Shown one piece after another: positions 46,523 through 55,405 of a stretch of 64,000 bases of DNA (its first letter is position 1; each line of letters starts with the position of its first letter). The stretch lies in NCBI GenBank assembly GCA_965230415.1, contig CBDDKZ010000005.1, forward strand, positions 310,001 through 374,000, read 5' to 3'. This stretch comes from CBDDKZ01 sp965230415 (lineage in GTDB: Bacteria; Bacteroidota; Bacteroidia; Cytophagales; JAAEPT01). The notes beneath the pieces were generated by a model. The model did no database searches, was not told where the DNA came from, and saw nothing but the letters and a program-made list of their open reading frames with translations. The position numbers and the translations under genes are program-made.

Positions 46523-47805
46523 CTACTAGTCAGGATCTTTTTATCAACAATAGACGTGATTTTTTCAATAATATACCGGAAAATTCCGTTGCCATCTTCA
46601 ACTCTAATGATATTATGCCAACAAACGCAGATGGAGTTTTCCCATTTAAGCAAAATAGCGATTTATTCTATCTCTCTGGCATCGATCAGGAAGAAACTAT
46701 ATTATTATTATATAAGGGAGAAAAAAACAAGTTTGAGGTACTATTCACTCTTGAAACCAACGAACACCTAAAAATTTGGGAAGGAGCGAAATTCGATAAA
46801 GCTGCATCAAAAACACTTTCCGGAATAGATCAAATCTTTTGGACACATGAATTTGAAGCATTTCTAAAGCAATTGACTGAAGAGCATAAAGTAGAAAGGG
46901 TTTATTTAAACACCAACCAACATGCTCGTGCAAAAAAGGAAGTTGAAACACGCGACGACCGTTTCAAAAAATGGTTCGAGGACAAGTACTCTAAGTATTC
47001 CATTGACCATGCATCTTCGATCATGCATGAACTGAGACAAGTAAAGTCTCTGCATGAAATAACTCAAATTAAACGAGCCTGTGAGATTACCAGAGATGCA
47101 TTTTTAAGGGTTCTTAAATTCACACGGCCAGGAGTTTTCGAATTTGAAATTGAAGCGGAAATCACGCATGAATTCATCAGGCAAGGCTCCAGAGGGCATG
47201 CCTACCAGCCGATTGTCGCATCGGGAGAAGACGCCTGTGTACTGCACTATATAGGCAATGATAAAAAATGTGAAGATGGCGATTTAATATTGATGGACTT
47301 TGGCGCTGAATATGGAAACTATAATGCCGATTTAACCAGAACCATTCCAAGCAATGGACGTTTTACACCACGGCAACTAGAGGTTTACAAAGCAACATTG
47401 CGTGTTCAGAGGGAGGCCGTAAAAATGCTTCGTCCTGGAAATAATATCAAGGAATATCACGAAGAAGTCGGCAAAATTATGACTGAGGAATTAATTGGAT
47501 TGGGTCTTCTAACTAAAAAAGATGTTTCTGATCAAGACGCAGAAAAGCCCGCTTACAGACGGTATTTTATGCATGGAACATCTCACAGCCTGGGCCTTGA
47601 TGTACATGATGTAGACAATCGAGACAGAGCGTTCGAAAACAATATGGTATTTACTTGTGAACCGGGTATTTATATCCCGGAAGAAGGGATAGGTGTAAGA
47701 CTGGAAAACGACATTGTTATAAACGACAACACTCCCATTGACCTCATGCAGGATATACCTATCGAACCTGAAGAAATAGAACACCTCATGAATCAGGAAC
47801 TTTAA
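46510..47805 (+). CDS. pepP: Xaa-Pro aminopeptidase (M24B)
   Basis: The 431-aa cytosolic metalloenzyme removes N-terminal residues preceding proline. An N-terminal aminopeptidase-P domain (~5-140, with FPFKQNSDLFYLSGI) is followed by the pita-bread domain. The five metal ligands are visible: the two Asp of LMDFGAEYGNYNADLTRT, His in MHGTSHSLGLDVHD, Glu in FTCEPGIYI and Glu in GVRLENDI. Length and motif order are typical of the family. The start lies 32 bp from the divergent S8 protease. The 3' end overlaps the convergent next gene by 4 bp. Confidence 0.96.
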   Translation: MRYQATSQDLFINNRRDFFNNIPENSVAIFNSNDIMPTNADGVFPFKQNSDLFYLSGIDQEETILLLYKGEKNKFEVLFTLETNEHLKIWEGAKFDKAASKTLSGIDQIFWTHEFEAFLKQLTEEHKVERVYLNTNQHARAKKEVETRDDRFKKWFEDKYSKYSIDHASSIMHELRQVKSLHEITQIKRACEITRDAFLRVLKFTRPGVFEFEIEAEITHEFIRQGSRGHAYQPIVASGEDACVLHYIGNDKKCEDGDLILMDFGAEYGNYNADLTRTIPSNGRFTPRQLEVYKATLRVQREAVKMLRPGNNIKEYHEEVGKIMTEELIGLGLLTKKDVSDQDAEKPAYRRYFMHGTSHSLGLDVHDVDNRDRAFENNMVFTCEPGIYIPEEGIGVRLENDIVINDNTPIDLMQDIPIEPEEIEHLMNQEL

Positions 47806-48299
47806 GGTTCAAGCCTCAACGTTTCGGCCATCTCATGCATTCTTAAGACGGTATCAAGGTCGTATTCTTTATTGGCATCAGAGCATATGTAATACTTATT
47901 TCCGCCTAATTCTTTGATAAAGTGAAACTCATAATAATGTTTCTTATTCTGTGGGTTTTCATATTCGATAATAAGGTCATTTTCGGACTCTCTATAATAA
48001 CGCACCGAATGCGCATCGATACCGTGTTTTTTGTGATTTTTTAAATCCTGAAGCGTCCCCTTGGTTAATTCGACATACACATCGCCCAGTTCCGTTCCTT
48101 TTTCCAGGTGAATAGATACGATATCGGTATGATGCAGGAAACCAAAAGAAAAAGTTTGAACCTCGCCCTGAGACGGAATATCAATATAAACATCCATCCC
48201 CTTTTTCTTCTGCTCAAGATGAACCGTTCTTGTGCCTTGAGCATACAAAAGAGAAACTAAAAGTAGCAACGAGAAAGATATAAATACTTTTCTATACAT
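47802..48299 (-). CDS. Hypothetical exported protein
   Basis: The 165-aa protein has a signal peptide of ~20 residues (ends LLYAQ) and a small, mostly beta mature domain rich in charged residues and histidines (HLEQKKKGMDVYIDIP, NHKKHGIDAHSVRYY). No known family is recognised. It overlaps the 3' end of pepP by 4 bp on the opposite strand and is otherwise isolated, 138 bp from tsf. A periplasmic or outer-membrane-associated role is likely from the signal, nothing more. Confidence 0.78.
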   Translation of the reverse strand: MYRKVFISFSLLLLVSLLYAQGTRTVHLEQKKKGMDVYIDIPSQGEVQTFSFGFLHHTDIVSIHLEKGTELGDVYVELTKGTLQDLKNHKKHGIDAHSVRYYRESENDLIIEYENPQNKKHYYEFHFIKELGGNKYYICSDANKEYDLDTVLRMHEMAETLRLEP

Positions 48300-48382
48300 A
48301 ATCTGGTCCTTTACGTGTTATAATAAATACGTTTAAACCTGCTTAGATGTTAGATTCATTCGATTAAACACGAAGTATAAGC

Positions 48383-48415
48383 AAAAAAAAAGCCATTTCG
48401 TTGGAAATGACTTTT
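48383..48415 (-). terminator. Intrinsic terminator of the ribosomal operon
   Basis: On the minus strand a 12-bp stem (AAAAGTCATTTC / GAAATGGCTTTT, one G-U pair) with loop CAAC is followed by a run of nine U. It lies 23 bp past the tsf stop, ending the rplM-rpsI-rpsB-tsf unit. Confidence 0.88.
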
Positions 48416-48437
48416 AATAGAAAGAATAATTTGTTGG

Positions 48438-49274
48438 TTAACCACCTATGGTGATTCTCTTGAATTCACTAACAGTTAGACCGGCACTTACAGAGTCAAG
48501 TACCTGAGAAACTGTTTTCGAAGAGTCTTTCACAAATTGCTGATGAAGAAGTGTGTTTTCTTTGTAGAATTTCTTCAATTTACCTTCAGCAATTTTATCT
48601 ATAATATTTTCAGGTTTACCCTCTGCTATAGCCTGCTCACGACCAATTGTTAATTCGCGCTCTTTTGTAGCTTCATCTACACCGGTTTCGTCAACAGCTA
48701 CAGGGCTCATAGCTGCAATTTGCATTGCTACATCTTTGCCTATTTCCCCTACTGCATCACCCTTGTCGCCTTTAAGTGCTACCAATACGCCTAATTTATT
48801 ATTAGAGTGAATATAAGGCACAACTTGGTCACCACTTACTTTCACCAAAGAAGAGACTTCGATTTTTTCTCCTATTTTACCCATCAGGTCAGTAATTCCA
48901 GTTTCTACTGTTTGACCATCGCTCAGGTTCAATGATTTCAGGTTCTCAACGTTTTCCACGTTTTCACTCGCAAACACATTCAATATGCTATTGCCTAGCG
49001 ACACAAATTCTTCATTCTTTGCCACGAAATCAGTCTCGCAGTTCAACGCAATTAAAAACCCTGTAGATCCGTCTTCAGAAGTTTTTACAAAAACAGAACC
49101 TTCAGAAGTCTCACGATCTGCACGTTTTGCAGAAATTTTCTGACCTTTTTTACGTAGAATATCAATAGCTGCCTCGAAATCACCATTTGATTCCGTAAGT
49201 GCTTTTTTACAATCCATCATACCTGCGCCAGTCTCTTTACGCAGTTTGTTTACATCTTGTGCAGTAATTGCCAT
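48438..49274 (-). CDS. tsf: Translation elongation factor Ts
   Basis: The 278-aa EF-Ts is the guanine-nucleotide exchange factor for EF-Tu in the cytosol. The N-terminal UBA-like part AQDVNKLRKETGAGMMDCKK carries the conserved LR-x-x-TGAGMMDCK, and the NCETDFVAKN signature follows at ~77-86. The dimerisation region with CxxCxx-like metal sites seen in some relatives is absent. The C-terminal ending VSEFKRITIGG is typical. It follows rpsB by 106 bp, a gap that contains a strong hairpin, and is followed by a terminator. Confidence 0.98.
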   Translation of the reverse strand: MAITAQDVNKLRKETGAGMMDCKKALTESNGDFEAAIDILRKKGQKISAKRADRETSEGSVFVKTSEDGSTGFLIALNCETDFVAKNEEFVSLGNSILNVFASENVENVENLKSLNLSDGQTVETGITDLMGKIGEKIEVSSLVKVSGDQVVPYIHSNNKLGVLVALKGDKGDAVGEIGKDVAMQIAAMSPVAVDETGVDEATKERELTIGREQAIAEGKPENIIDKIAEGKLKKFYKENTLLHQQFVKDSSKTVSQVLDSVSAGLTVSEFKRITIGG

Positions 49275-49318
49275 TTTATTCCTAATTATAGCTATGTAAC
49301 AATATATTCTTTAAACAA

Positions 49319-49353
49319 AAATTGAACATCAATATGCTATTGATGTTCAATTT
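49319..49353 (-). promoter_or_regulatory. Perfect 16-bp hairpin between rpsB and tsf
   Basis: The arms AAATTGAACATCAATA and TATTGATGTTCAATTT are fully complementary around a 3-nt loop. On the transcribed strand it is followed by UUUUUGUUU-type sequence. It lies 27 bp after the rpsB stop and 44 bp before tsf, so it could act as a partial terminator or RNA-processing site setting the S2 to EF-Ts ratio. Confidence 0.75.
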
Positions 49354-49380
49354 AAATATTAACTAAATATTAGATAATTC

Positions 49381-50307
49381 TTATTCCTTATCTTTAGCAG
49401 GCTCTTCTGTACTAGCTACAGGTTCCTCTACATTTTCATCTTTAGATTCCGGAGCTGCGGTTTCTTTAACTTCTGCCTCCACTTCTTTTTTAGGGGCATC
49501 TTTTACAGCTACATCTTCCTTCACGTCTTTAACTTCGACCTCAGCATCACCTTCACCCTTCTCATCTACTGCTTTTTTCGCTGCTTCTTCATCGGCCAAA
49601 CGTTGCTCTTCTTTCATTTTCTTACGCTCCTCAAGGCCAACCTCAACCGCTTTTCCTATTTGGGACATAATTAATGAGATAGATTTATAAGCATCATCGT
49701 TTGCAGGAATAATATAATCTACTCCTTCAGGATCAGAGTTGGTATCAACGATACCAAATACGGGAATATTCAATTTCAATGCTTCCTTAACAGCGATATG
49801 TTCTTTTTTCACGTCGATGATAAAAAGAGCAGCAGGCAAACGAGTCAAATCAGAAATACCACCTAATACACGTTGAAGTTTCTCTTTCTCACGAGCCATC
49901 ATCAAACGTTCTCTTTTCGCAAGACGAAGGTAAGCTTCGTCTTTCATCATTTTGTCCATTGAAGCCATTTTCTTCAATGACTTGCGTACTGTAGTGAAGT
50001 TGGTCAACATTCCACCAAGCCAACGCTCAGTTACGAAAGGCATGTTCAAACGTTTAGCTTCATCGGCTACAACATCTTTAGCTTGCTTTTTAGTAGCAAC
50101 GAACAATACTTTACGGCCAGTACGAACGATATTTTTAATAGCTTCCGAAGCATCGTCGATGCAAGCTATAGTTTTGTTTAGATCAATTAGGTGGATACCA
50201 TTTTTCTCCATGAAAATGTATGGAGCCATTTTAGGATTCCACTTTCTTGTAAGGTGTCCGAAATGTACACCTGCATCAAGTAATTCTTTATAAGTAACTT
50301 TGCTCAT
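49381..50307 (-). CDS. rpsB: 30S ribosomal protein S2
   Basis: The 308-aa protein has a standard S2 core at residues 1-~225 (GVHFGHLTRKWNPKMAPYIF, TERWLGGMLTNFTTVRKS, IFGIVDTNSDPEGVDYIIP). It assembles on the back of the 30S subunit near S1. After the core there is an ~80-residue low-complexity tail rich in Glu, Lys, Ala and Val (EEQRLADEEAAKKAVDEK and on to EEPAKDKE), making the protein longer than the ~230-250 aa typical of S2. Similar tails are common in Bacteroidota. It follows rpsI by 21 bp. Confidence 0.98.
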   Translation of the reverse strand: MSKVTYKELLDAGVHFGHLTRKWNPKMAPYIFMEKNGIHLIDLNKTIACIDDASEAIKNIVRTGRKVLFVATKKQAKDVVADEAKRLNMPFVTERWLGGMLTNFTTVRKSLKKMASMDKMMKDEAYLRLAKRERLMMAREKEKLQRVLGGISDLTRLPAALFIIDVKKEHIAVKEALKLNIPVFGIVDTNSDPEGVDYIIPANDDAYKSISLIMSQIGKAVEVGLEERKKMKEEQRLADEEAAKKAVDEKGEGDAEVEVKDVKEDVAVKDAPKKEVEAEVKETAAPESKDENVEEPVASTEEPAKDKE

Positions 50308-50328
50308 AATAGTGTATAAGTACCGTTA

Positions 50329-50712
50329 TTAACGTTTGCTGAACTGGAATCTTCTTCTCGCTTTTCTTCTACCGTATTTCTTACGTTCAACCATTCTAGA
50401 ATCCCTGGTAAGAAATCCTTCCTTCTTCAATGGAGGTCTGTTTTCGCCATCAACTTCGCAAAGTGCACGAGCAATTCCTAATCGTACTGCTTCAGCCTGT
50501 CCTGAAATCCCCCCTCCATCAACATTCACTTTTAGATCGTATTGATCATTATCTATGACGTCAAACGGCTGTTTAACTATAATTTGTAATACTTCTGTTG
50601 GGAAGTAATCTTCAAATTTGCGGTTGTTTACCACAATCTCCCCTTGGCCCGGCTTAAGATATACTCTCGCAACTGATGTCTTTCTTCTGCCTATTGTATT
50701 AATGACTTCCAT
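50329..50712 (-). CDS. rpsI: 30S ribosomal protein S9
   Basis: The 127-aa protein matches uS9 throughout: NTIGRRKTSVARVYLKPG at the start, VNVDGGGISGQAEAVRLGIA in the centre, and the basic C-terminal tail ending RRKARRRFQFSKR whose terminal arginine contacts P-site tRNA. Length is typical. It is 11 bp after rplM, the usual rplM-rpsI pair. Confidence 0.98.
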   Translation of the reverse strand: MEVINTIGRRKTSVARVYLKPGQGEIVVNNRKFEDYFPTEVLQIIVKQPFDVIDNDQYDLKVNVDGGGISGQAEAVRLGIARALCEVDGENRPPLKKEGFLTRDSRMVERKKYGRRKARRRFQFSKR

Positions 50713-50723
50713 TAATGCGACTT

Positions 50724-51170
50724 TTAGAATTTGATTTCTTTTGGTTTCTGAGCTTCGTGTGGATGCTCAGTATTTTCATATACATATAAATTTTTGAACA
50801 ACTGTCTTCCAAGTCTGTTCTTAGGCAACATGCCTTTAACCGCCTTCTCTACTATGAAAGTAGAAGATTTGCGTTCTTTCAATTCACGTGGTGTAACACT
50901 CTTCTGACCACCAGGATACCCTGAATGTGAGAGGTATTCTTTATCAGTCCACTTGCTACCTGTAAGTACAAGCTCATCTGAATTTACCACAATAACATTA
51001 TCCCCGCAATCCACGTTTGGCGTAAACCCAGGCTTATGCTTTCCTCTAATAATTTTTGCCACTTCACTCGCCAATCTACCAAGCGCTTTACCTTTGGCAT
51101 CTACCACTACCCATTCCTTGGTAACAGTCTCCTTATTCAAATATGTTGTTTTGAAGCTTACAGCGTCCAC
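50724..51170 (-). CDS. rplM: 50S ribosomal protein L13
   Basis: The 148-aa uL13 has WVVVDAKGKALGRLASEVAK at ~20-39, RGKHKPGFTPNVDCGDNVIV and the signature VKGMLPKNRLGRQLFKNLYVY, all conserved. It is the first gene of the rplM-rpsI-rpsB-tsf unit and is preceded by a candidate promoter. In other bacteria L13 can repress its own operon; a small inverted repeat near the predicted transcript start is compatible but not evidence. Confidence 0.98.
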   Translation of the reverse strand: MDAVSFKTTYLNKETVTKEWVVVDAKGKALGRLASEVAKIIRGKHKPGFTPNVDCGDNVIVVNSDELVLTGSKWTDKEYLSHSGYPGGQKSVTPRELKERKSSTFIVEKAVKGMLPKNRLGRQLFKNLYVYENTEHPHEAQKPKEIKF

Positions 51171-51222
51171 GTTCTTTTCTTCAAATTGTTGTAAATCAAT
51201 ACATCTCCCAAAAATGGGGACA

Positions 51223-51253
51223 CAAAAATAGAAGTAATATTAAACAAATGCAA
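51223..51253 (-). promoter_or_regulatory. Candidate promoter of the rplM-rpsI-rpsB-tsf operon
   Basis: On the minus strand TTG (51253-51251) is followed after 20 bp by TATTTTTG (51230-51223), a full match to the TAnnTTTG -7 element. It predicts a leader of ~45 nt before rplM, beginning near a small TCCC/GGGA hairpin at 51206-51220. Confidence 0.48.
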
Positions 51254-51311
51254 TAGTTGCAAATTTATTTTTGCAAAAAACATTTAAGGTATCGGCTTAA
51301 ACTCCTGAATA

Positions 51312-51656
51312 TTAATATTTAATGTCAAAATCCTGGCACAATTCTTCAATTACCACTGCTATTTTTTCACGCATGTTCTCTATATGTACATCCAAGCCGG
51401 TCAGATCACCTACTTTAGCTTTAGATTCAATGGTTCTGATGTCATCTCTAAGACTTCCCATCTCCATCATATCTATTGAAGGTTTCAATTTGTGAGCATG
51501 TCTTGCTAATTCTGTAAATGACTTCTTGTTATATGCGTCTACCATTTCATCCATTGATATTGGCGCATTCCTTACAAAAGACTCAACCATTTTCAGGATA
51601 AACTCTTTACTCCCATCTGCTACCATTTCAATTGTCGACAAACTATAATTTGACAT
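51312..51656 (-). CDS. Hpt-domain histidine phosphotransfer protein
   Basis: The 114-aa all-helical protein is a stand-alone Hpt domain. The phospho-accepting histidine is H55 in ARHAHKLKPS (family motif HxLKGxS). It would relay phosphoryl groups between a hybrid sensor kinase and a response regulator in the cytosol; no partner is encoded nearby. It is transcribed alone, with its stop 141 bp from rplM. The fit to family length (~100-120 aa) is good. Confidence 0.88.
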   Translation of the reverse strand: MSNYSLSTIEMVADGSKEFILKMVESFVRNAPISMDEMVDAYNKKSFTELARHAHKLKPSIDMMEMGSLRDDIRTIESKAKVGDLTGLDVHIENMREKIAVVIEELCQDFDIKY

Positions 51657-51958
51657 AATAATTCTAATTGGCTTTGTTGAAAATTGTTGGTTTTGGTGTC
51701 AAAACTAGTAATTATAATAAACAAATAAAACTAACACTTAACCTTGTTCTATAAGAATATGTCTTGGTTTACTAAATATAAGTGTTTATTGGCTATTCAG
51801 TTGTATTTACTTTTAAAAGCGAATTATTGAAACACAAATGTTGCGCATTGTCAGCTCTTTACGCGAAACAACTTATCCACATCGCACGTTTAATTAAATA
51901 ACTCTATCATTCAATCTTAGTGTTTAACAAGCATAATCCGCAATTCACTTATGCTGAT
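51657..51958. other. Intergenic region between Hpt and the OmpA-like gene
   Basis: This 302-bp stretch lies between divergent genes and is AT-rich. It holds a minus-strand TAGTTTTG (51707-51700) that fits the -7 consensus for the Hpt gene, overlapping a short inverted repeat GTTTTG/CAAAAC (51690-51705). No ORF with coding character, RNA gene or clear promoter for the rightward gene was seen. Confidence 0.4.
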
Positions 51959-53248
51959 ATGAGATTTATTGCCAAACATATTATTGTTATTTCGGTTATC
52001 ATGCTGATCACTTCTGTTGCCAATGCTCAGAATAAGCGAAACCGTGGTGATGCAAAAATCATGCGTCATAAAAACAATACATCTCTGAAAAAACGTAATG
52101 CGGCGAAAATTGAATCCACCAATAAACTGGCAATTAAAAAAGAAACAACATGGTCGTTAGGTGATCTTTTTAGAAATGAACAAAAGCAACGCGAACTGAA
52201 ATGCCCGGGAAAAGTCAAAAGGAAGGAACATGTACGTGACGTTAAATATGTGGTTCGCGAATCTATTGATGACTATTCAGGTACTCCCGATGTTCAGTTG
52301 ATGACTCACACAGAAGAAATTCACTTCGACATTATTAAGATTAATCATAAGAAACTTGAAATTCCGGCATTCAAGCAATTTAAAAATAACATGACCGACT
52401 TCACAGCTGATGGTGAAGCAGAGTTTAGTGACATAATAAGAAAAATCCGGGATTACCTGGGCAGCAATACCAAAGGAGAAGGAGTCACATTAAAGATTAT
52501 AGGTAGTGCCTCTCAAATCCCGACCTCCTTCGACCCAGAAAAACCTAATAACAACATCAGGGCAGATGGAAGTTCTATTCCCGGACAAACCAGTATAGAA
52601 AACAACAAACTATTGGCAATGGCCAGAGCTACTGAGCTGGCCAATAAAATAAAACTCATATTTTCTGATATCGATATTATCCTTCCGTCGAATGTCAACG
52701 ATATTGAACTTGGTAAAACGCCTTGGGACAGACATGCCCAGCACAAACTCAACCGAGCTGTTGCCAGCGGAAACAAGGAAGCTATAGCCCGTGTATATGC
52801 ACCCTTTCAAAAAGAGCAATTTGTTAAAGTAGAATCGGAAGAAACGAGTAGTCGAACGGTAAAACCTAAATCTGTTAAAATGTATACTATAAGCATGACG
52901 CCTAAAATATACTTTAGAGATAGTGAATTACACGAATTTGTACACGATAAGTTTGTGGTATCAAAAGCCACTTATGACAAAATTGGTGGGATGAGAAGCT
53001 TTAATTCGGTAGACGAACGCATGAATTTCCTAAAGTCCCTGGACCTTCGACTATTTTATCAAAAGAACGACAACAAAATAAGATGGTATCTCGTAAATAG
53101 CGATGAAGAAAAACTACTTCAAATAGAAGAGGATTATACTCGAATATATGAGTTGTATTTGGGTGGCTTAACAGACCGAAGAGACAAAACTGTACTTCGG
53201 GAGATTATTACGGAAAAGTATTTATCTCTGGTGGCCAAATGGGACTAA
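51959..53248 (+). CDS. Exported protein with degenerate OmpA-like region
   Basis: The protein is 429 aa from the ATG at 51959, which gives a standard signal peptide (RFIAKHIIVISVIMLITSVANAQ). A GTG 13 codons upstream would bury the signal and is rejected. After a very basic stretch (~25-60) there is a region (~150-250) resembling an OmpA-type peptidoglycan-binding fold: LKIIGSAS, then a long insertion, then LLAMARATELANKIKLIF, the place of the N-x-x-LS-x-x-RA motif. The insertion PTSFDPEKPNNNIRADGSS and the missing canonical residues make actual peptidoglycan binding uncertain. The C-terminal ~150 aa are charged and mixed alpha/beta with no known family. It is a monocistronic gene. Confidence 0.82.
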   Translation: MRFIAKHIIVISVIMLITSVANAQNKRNRGDAKIMRHKNNTSLKKRNAAKIESTNKLAIKKETTWSLGDLFRNEQKQRELKCPGKVKRKEHVRDVKYVVRESIDDYSGTPDVQLMTHTEEIHFDIIKINHKKLEIPAFKQFKNNMTDFTADGEAEFSDIIRKIRDYLGSNTKGEGVTLKIIGSASQIPTSFDPEKPNNNIRADGSSIPGQTSIENNKLLAMARATELANKIKLIFSDIDIILPSNVNDIELGKTPWDRHAQHKLNRAVASGNKEAIARVYAPFQKEQFVKVESEETSSRTVKPKSVKMYTISMTPKIYFRDSELHEFVHDKFVVSKATYDKIGGMRSFNSVDERMNFLKSLDLRLFYQKNDNKIRWYLVNSDEEKLLQIEEDYTRIYELYLGGLTDRRDKTVLREIITEKYLSLVAKWD

Positions 53249-53387
53249 ATCAACTAATCCCCTCTTTTATTGAAGTTTAATTGTACAAAAAATTGGAAAA
53301 ATTGAATAGCATTCATAATTTGTAAGCACTCATATTTGTTTACATTTTTATTACTTAATTTACTAACACAATAATTTTCTTATCGCT

Positions 53388-53579
53388 ATGAACGAAACCT
53401 TAAATTTAGAAAGAGAAGTTGCTCCTGTACGCAAAGAAATCGTAGATGTGATCTTACAGCGCGCGATTCGTCAAAATAAGACGATGTCTATGTCATCCAG
53501 AAGCAATTTAAACAAGGGGCTGGTCAACAGTCTCAGGTACAAAATTTCAAATCTGGAAACAGAATTAAAAGAAATATAA
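53388..53579 (+). CDS. Small conserved-looking cytosolic protein, 63 aa
   Basis: The 63-aa reading frame starts at an ATG 139 bp after the previous gene and is closed by a strong terminator immediately past its stop, so it looks like an independent short transcription unit. The product is charged and helical (VRKEIVDVILQRAI, LRYKISNLETELKEI), with a likely short coiled coil at the C-terminus and a Ser/Met-rich linker. No family is recognised. A small nucleic-acid- or protein-binding factor is possible. The coding call rests on the terminator, the ATG and the composition. Confidence 0.7.
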   Translation: MNETLNLEREVAPVRKEIVDVILQRAIRQNKTMSMSSRSNLNKGLVNSLRYKISNLETELKEI

Positions 53580-53581
53580 AT

Positions 53582-53604
53582 AAAAGCTCCTTAATGGAGC
53601 TTTT
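53582..53604. terminator. Bidirectional intrinsic terminator
   Basis: AAAAGCTCC and GGAGCTTTT form a 9-bp stem with loop TTAAT. It is followed by a T-run on the plus strand and by a T-rich stretch on the minus strand. It lies between the convergent 63-aa gene and the GT39-type gene and can serve both. Confidence 0.9.
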
Positions 53605-53607
53605 TTT

Positions 53608-55242
53608 TTACTCGGTCATAAACGGGGGCTTATCAAGTAATTGTCTATAAACCGGAATGTAGTTATAGTCACGGAGTGTATCTGTAGGTACTCGAAAGTT
53701 CTTAGCGTAAAAAACTTGAAGCTCGTATTCTTTCTTTCCTGCCCGTTCGACCCAAATGGGATCTAGAGGTACAATTTGGTCGAAAAAAGGCTTCATCTCG
53801 TTATTAACGATAGCTTCATGTGTAATATCGCCAATGATTACGGCATCTTTTCCAAGTGAATTTTTCGGATCTACAAGAAAGGCATAATTACGTGGGTCAT
53901 AATGTAGCACGACCACCTCTTTTTTACCTCTCAAGGCCCAGTCTGTTTTACCAGCTATCCACCATTTAGGGGAGGCTACAAAAATGTTTTCATCCTGCAT
54001 CCAACCTTTTTCCTCAAATAAATCCCTAATTGCGTCATAATCACAACCATCTATTGTCGGATCCTTCTTTTCACCAAATTTGGCGGCAAAGTCTTTGGGA
54101 CCGCCAACGCTCCAAAAACCTGTCACCATATGCCCCATAAGCAAAGAAAACGATATTAGCGTGAAAACAGATGACGAGTAAAGCCACCTTTTTGTAAGCC
54201 CGCGGTATTTTCCGGTTTCCTGAAGGCTTCGATCAACGGCTGCTCCCAACGGCATCATCAACATTAGATACCCGGGCGCCTGCCAATGGAAATGAAATTG
54301 TAAATCACTCCATAACGTGACTAAGGTAAAGAATACGATTGGCAATACCGATGTCCAGAAAAAGAAAGCATTTGTTTCATTAAATTTTAAAGCTTTACCC
54401 AATCTGAATAGTTGCACGATAAGTGGTATCCACACCCAAGGAAGCAGCCACATAGCCTGCCCGCCTATACTCCTGAGCAACCAGTCTACATGTAATGTTG
54501 TTTCGTTTTTCCCTGCCCTTGAGGCTTGAAACACAAATGAAACCCAATTATTATCTGCGTTCCAGATAAATACGGGTAGGGCTACCGCAAAATTTAATAC
54601 GAGTGCAATGTAAGGTCCGGGGTGCCATATCCAATGACGTTGTTCTTTATTAAACAAAGCGAATAAGAATACACCAGCGAGCAGAAATACAATATGGTAT
54701 TTACTTAAAGTTGTTAAGCCCATACTTAAACCTATAAGCCCCCACCAAATATAGGCATACGATGTATTTCTAAAGCGTTTGTTATCTACAATTTTCTTTA
54801 CAGGAAATAATACCTGGACTATACAATAGGTGGTTAACAGCCAAAAAAACATTAATGGACTGTCGGGTTGAAACCACATACCGACGCTTACTGTAAAGAC
54901 TGCTGACATATTAAGGACTACCGCAGCATAAAAGCCTGCTCGGGCATTAAAGAACCTTTTTGTTATTATAAACAACAACCAGGTAGTTCCGGCAAATAAA
55001 AGAATAGTGGGTAGTCTTAATGCAAAAGTTGATTCTCCAAACAACCTGATGCTCGCTCCAGATAACCACAAAAAAAGTGGTGGTTGGTCAAAATAACTAA
55101 GATTGAGCACTTTTGCTCCACGGTAGTAATATGACTCACCTGTCCCTAAGCCGGTAACAGAAGCCAAAATCATACGAACCAACGCAGTACTGATGATGAG
55201 TATGCCCGTATATCCCCTTGCGTTTCTGTGATTAACTTTCAA
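53608..55242 (-). CDS. GT39/ArnT-type polytopic membrane glycosyltransferase
   Basis: The 544-aa protein has about ten to twelve membrane segments in the first ~400 residues and a soluble C-terminal part. Between the first two segments lies TGLGTGESYYYRGAKVLNL, followed by FDQPPLFLWLSG, matching the dolichyl-phosphate-mannose-protein mannosyltransferase / ArnT family (PMT_2), where acidic residues of this periplasmic loop take part in transfer from a polyprenyl-phosphate sugar. The acceptor (protein, lipid A or other glycan) is unknown. It diverges from a LysR regulator across 163 bp, which may control it, and ends at a shared terminator. Confidence 0.88.
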   Translation of the reverse strand: MKVNHRNARGYTGILIISTALVRMILASVTGLGTGESYYYRGAKVLNLSYFDQPPLFLWLSGASIRLFGESTFALRLPTILLFAGTTWLLFIITKRFFNARAGFYAAVVLNMSAVFTVSVGMWFQPDSPLMFFWLLTTYCIVQVLFPVKKIVDNKRFRNTSYAYIWWGLIGLSMGLTTLSKYHIVFLLAGVFLFALFNKEQRHWIWHPGPYIALVLNFAVALPVFIWNADNNWVSFVFQASRAGKNETTLHVDWLLRSIGGQAMWLLPWVWIPLIVQLFRLGKALKFNETNAFFFWTSVLPIVFFTLVTLWSDLQFHFHWQAPGYLMLMMPLGAAVDRSLQETGKYRGLTKRWLYSSSVFTLISFSLLMGHMVTGFWSVGGPKDFAAKFGEKKDPTIDGCDYDAIRDLFEEKGWMQDENIFVASPKWWIAGKTDWALRGKKEVVVLHYDPRNYAFLVDPKNSLGKDAVIIGDITHEAIVNNEMKPFFDQIVPLDPIWVERAGKKEYELQVFYAKNFRVPTDTLRDYNYIPVYRQLLDKPPFMTE

Positions 55243-55405
55243 TATAATATACCGATAAAACCGACTGGCAAATTAATTATTTGCATTTTATGATCAAAGC
55301 CTGAGTCCATAGCGATTTCATAAAGCATAAAACAAGGTTTATTTTGTTAAATTGAATTAGATAAGCTCGATGTCGTAAAGAAAGAGAGATCAAAACTATG
55401 AAAAC

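Noticed and set aside
51920..51958. GTG start upstream of the OmpA-like gene
   Set aside because: It would place 13 polar residues before an otherwise normal signal peptide beginning at the ATG at 51959.
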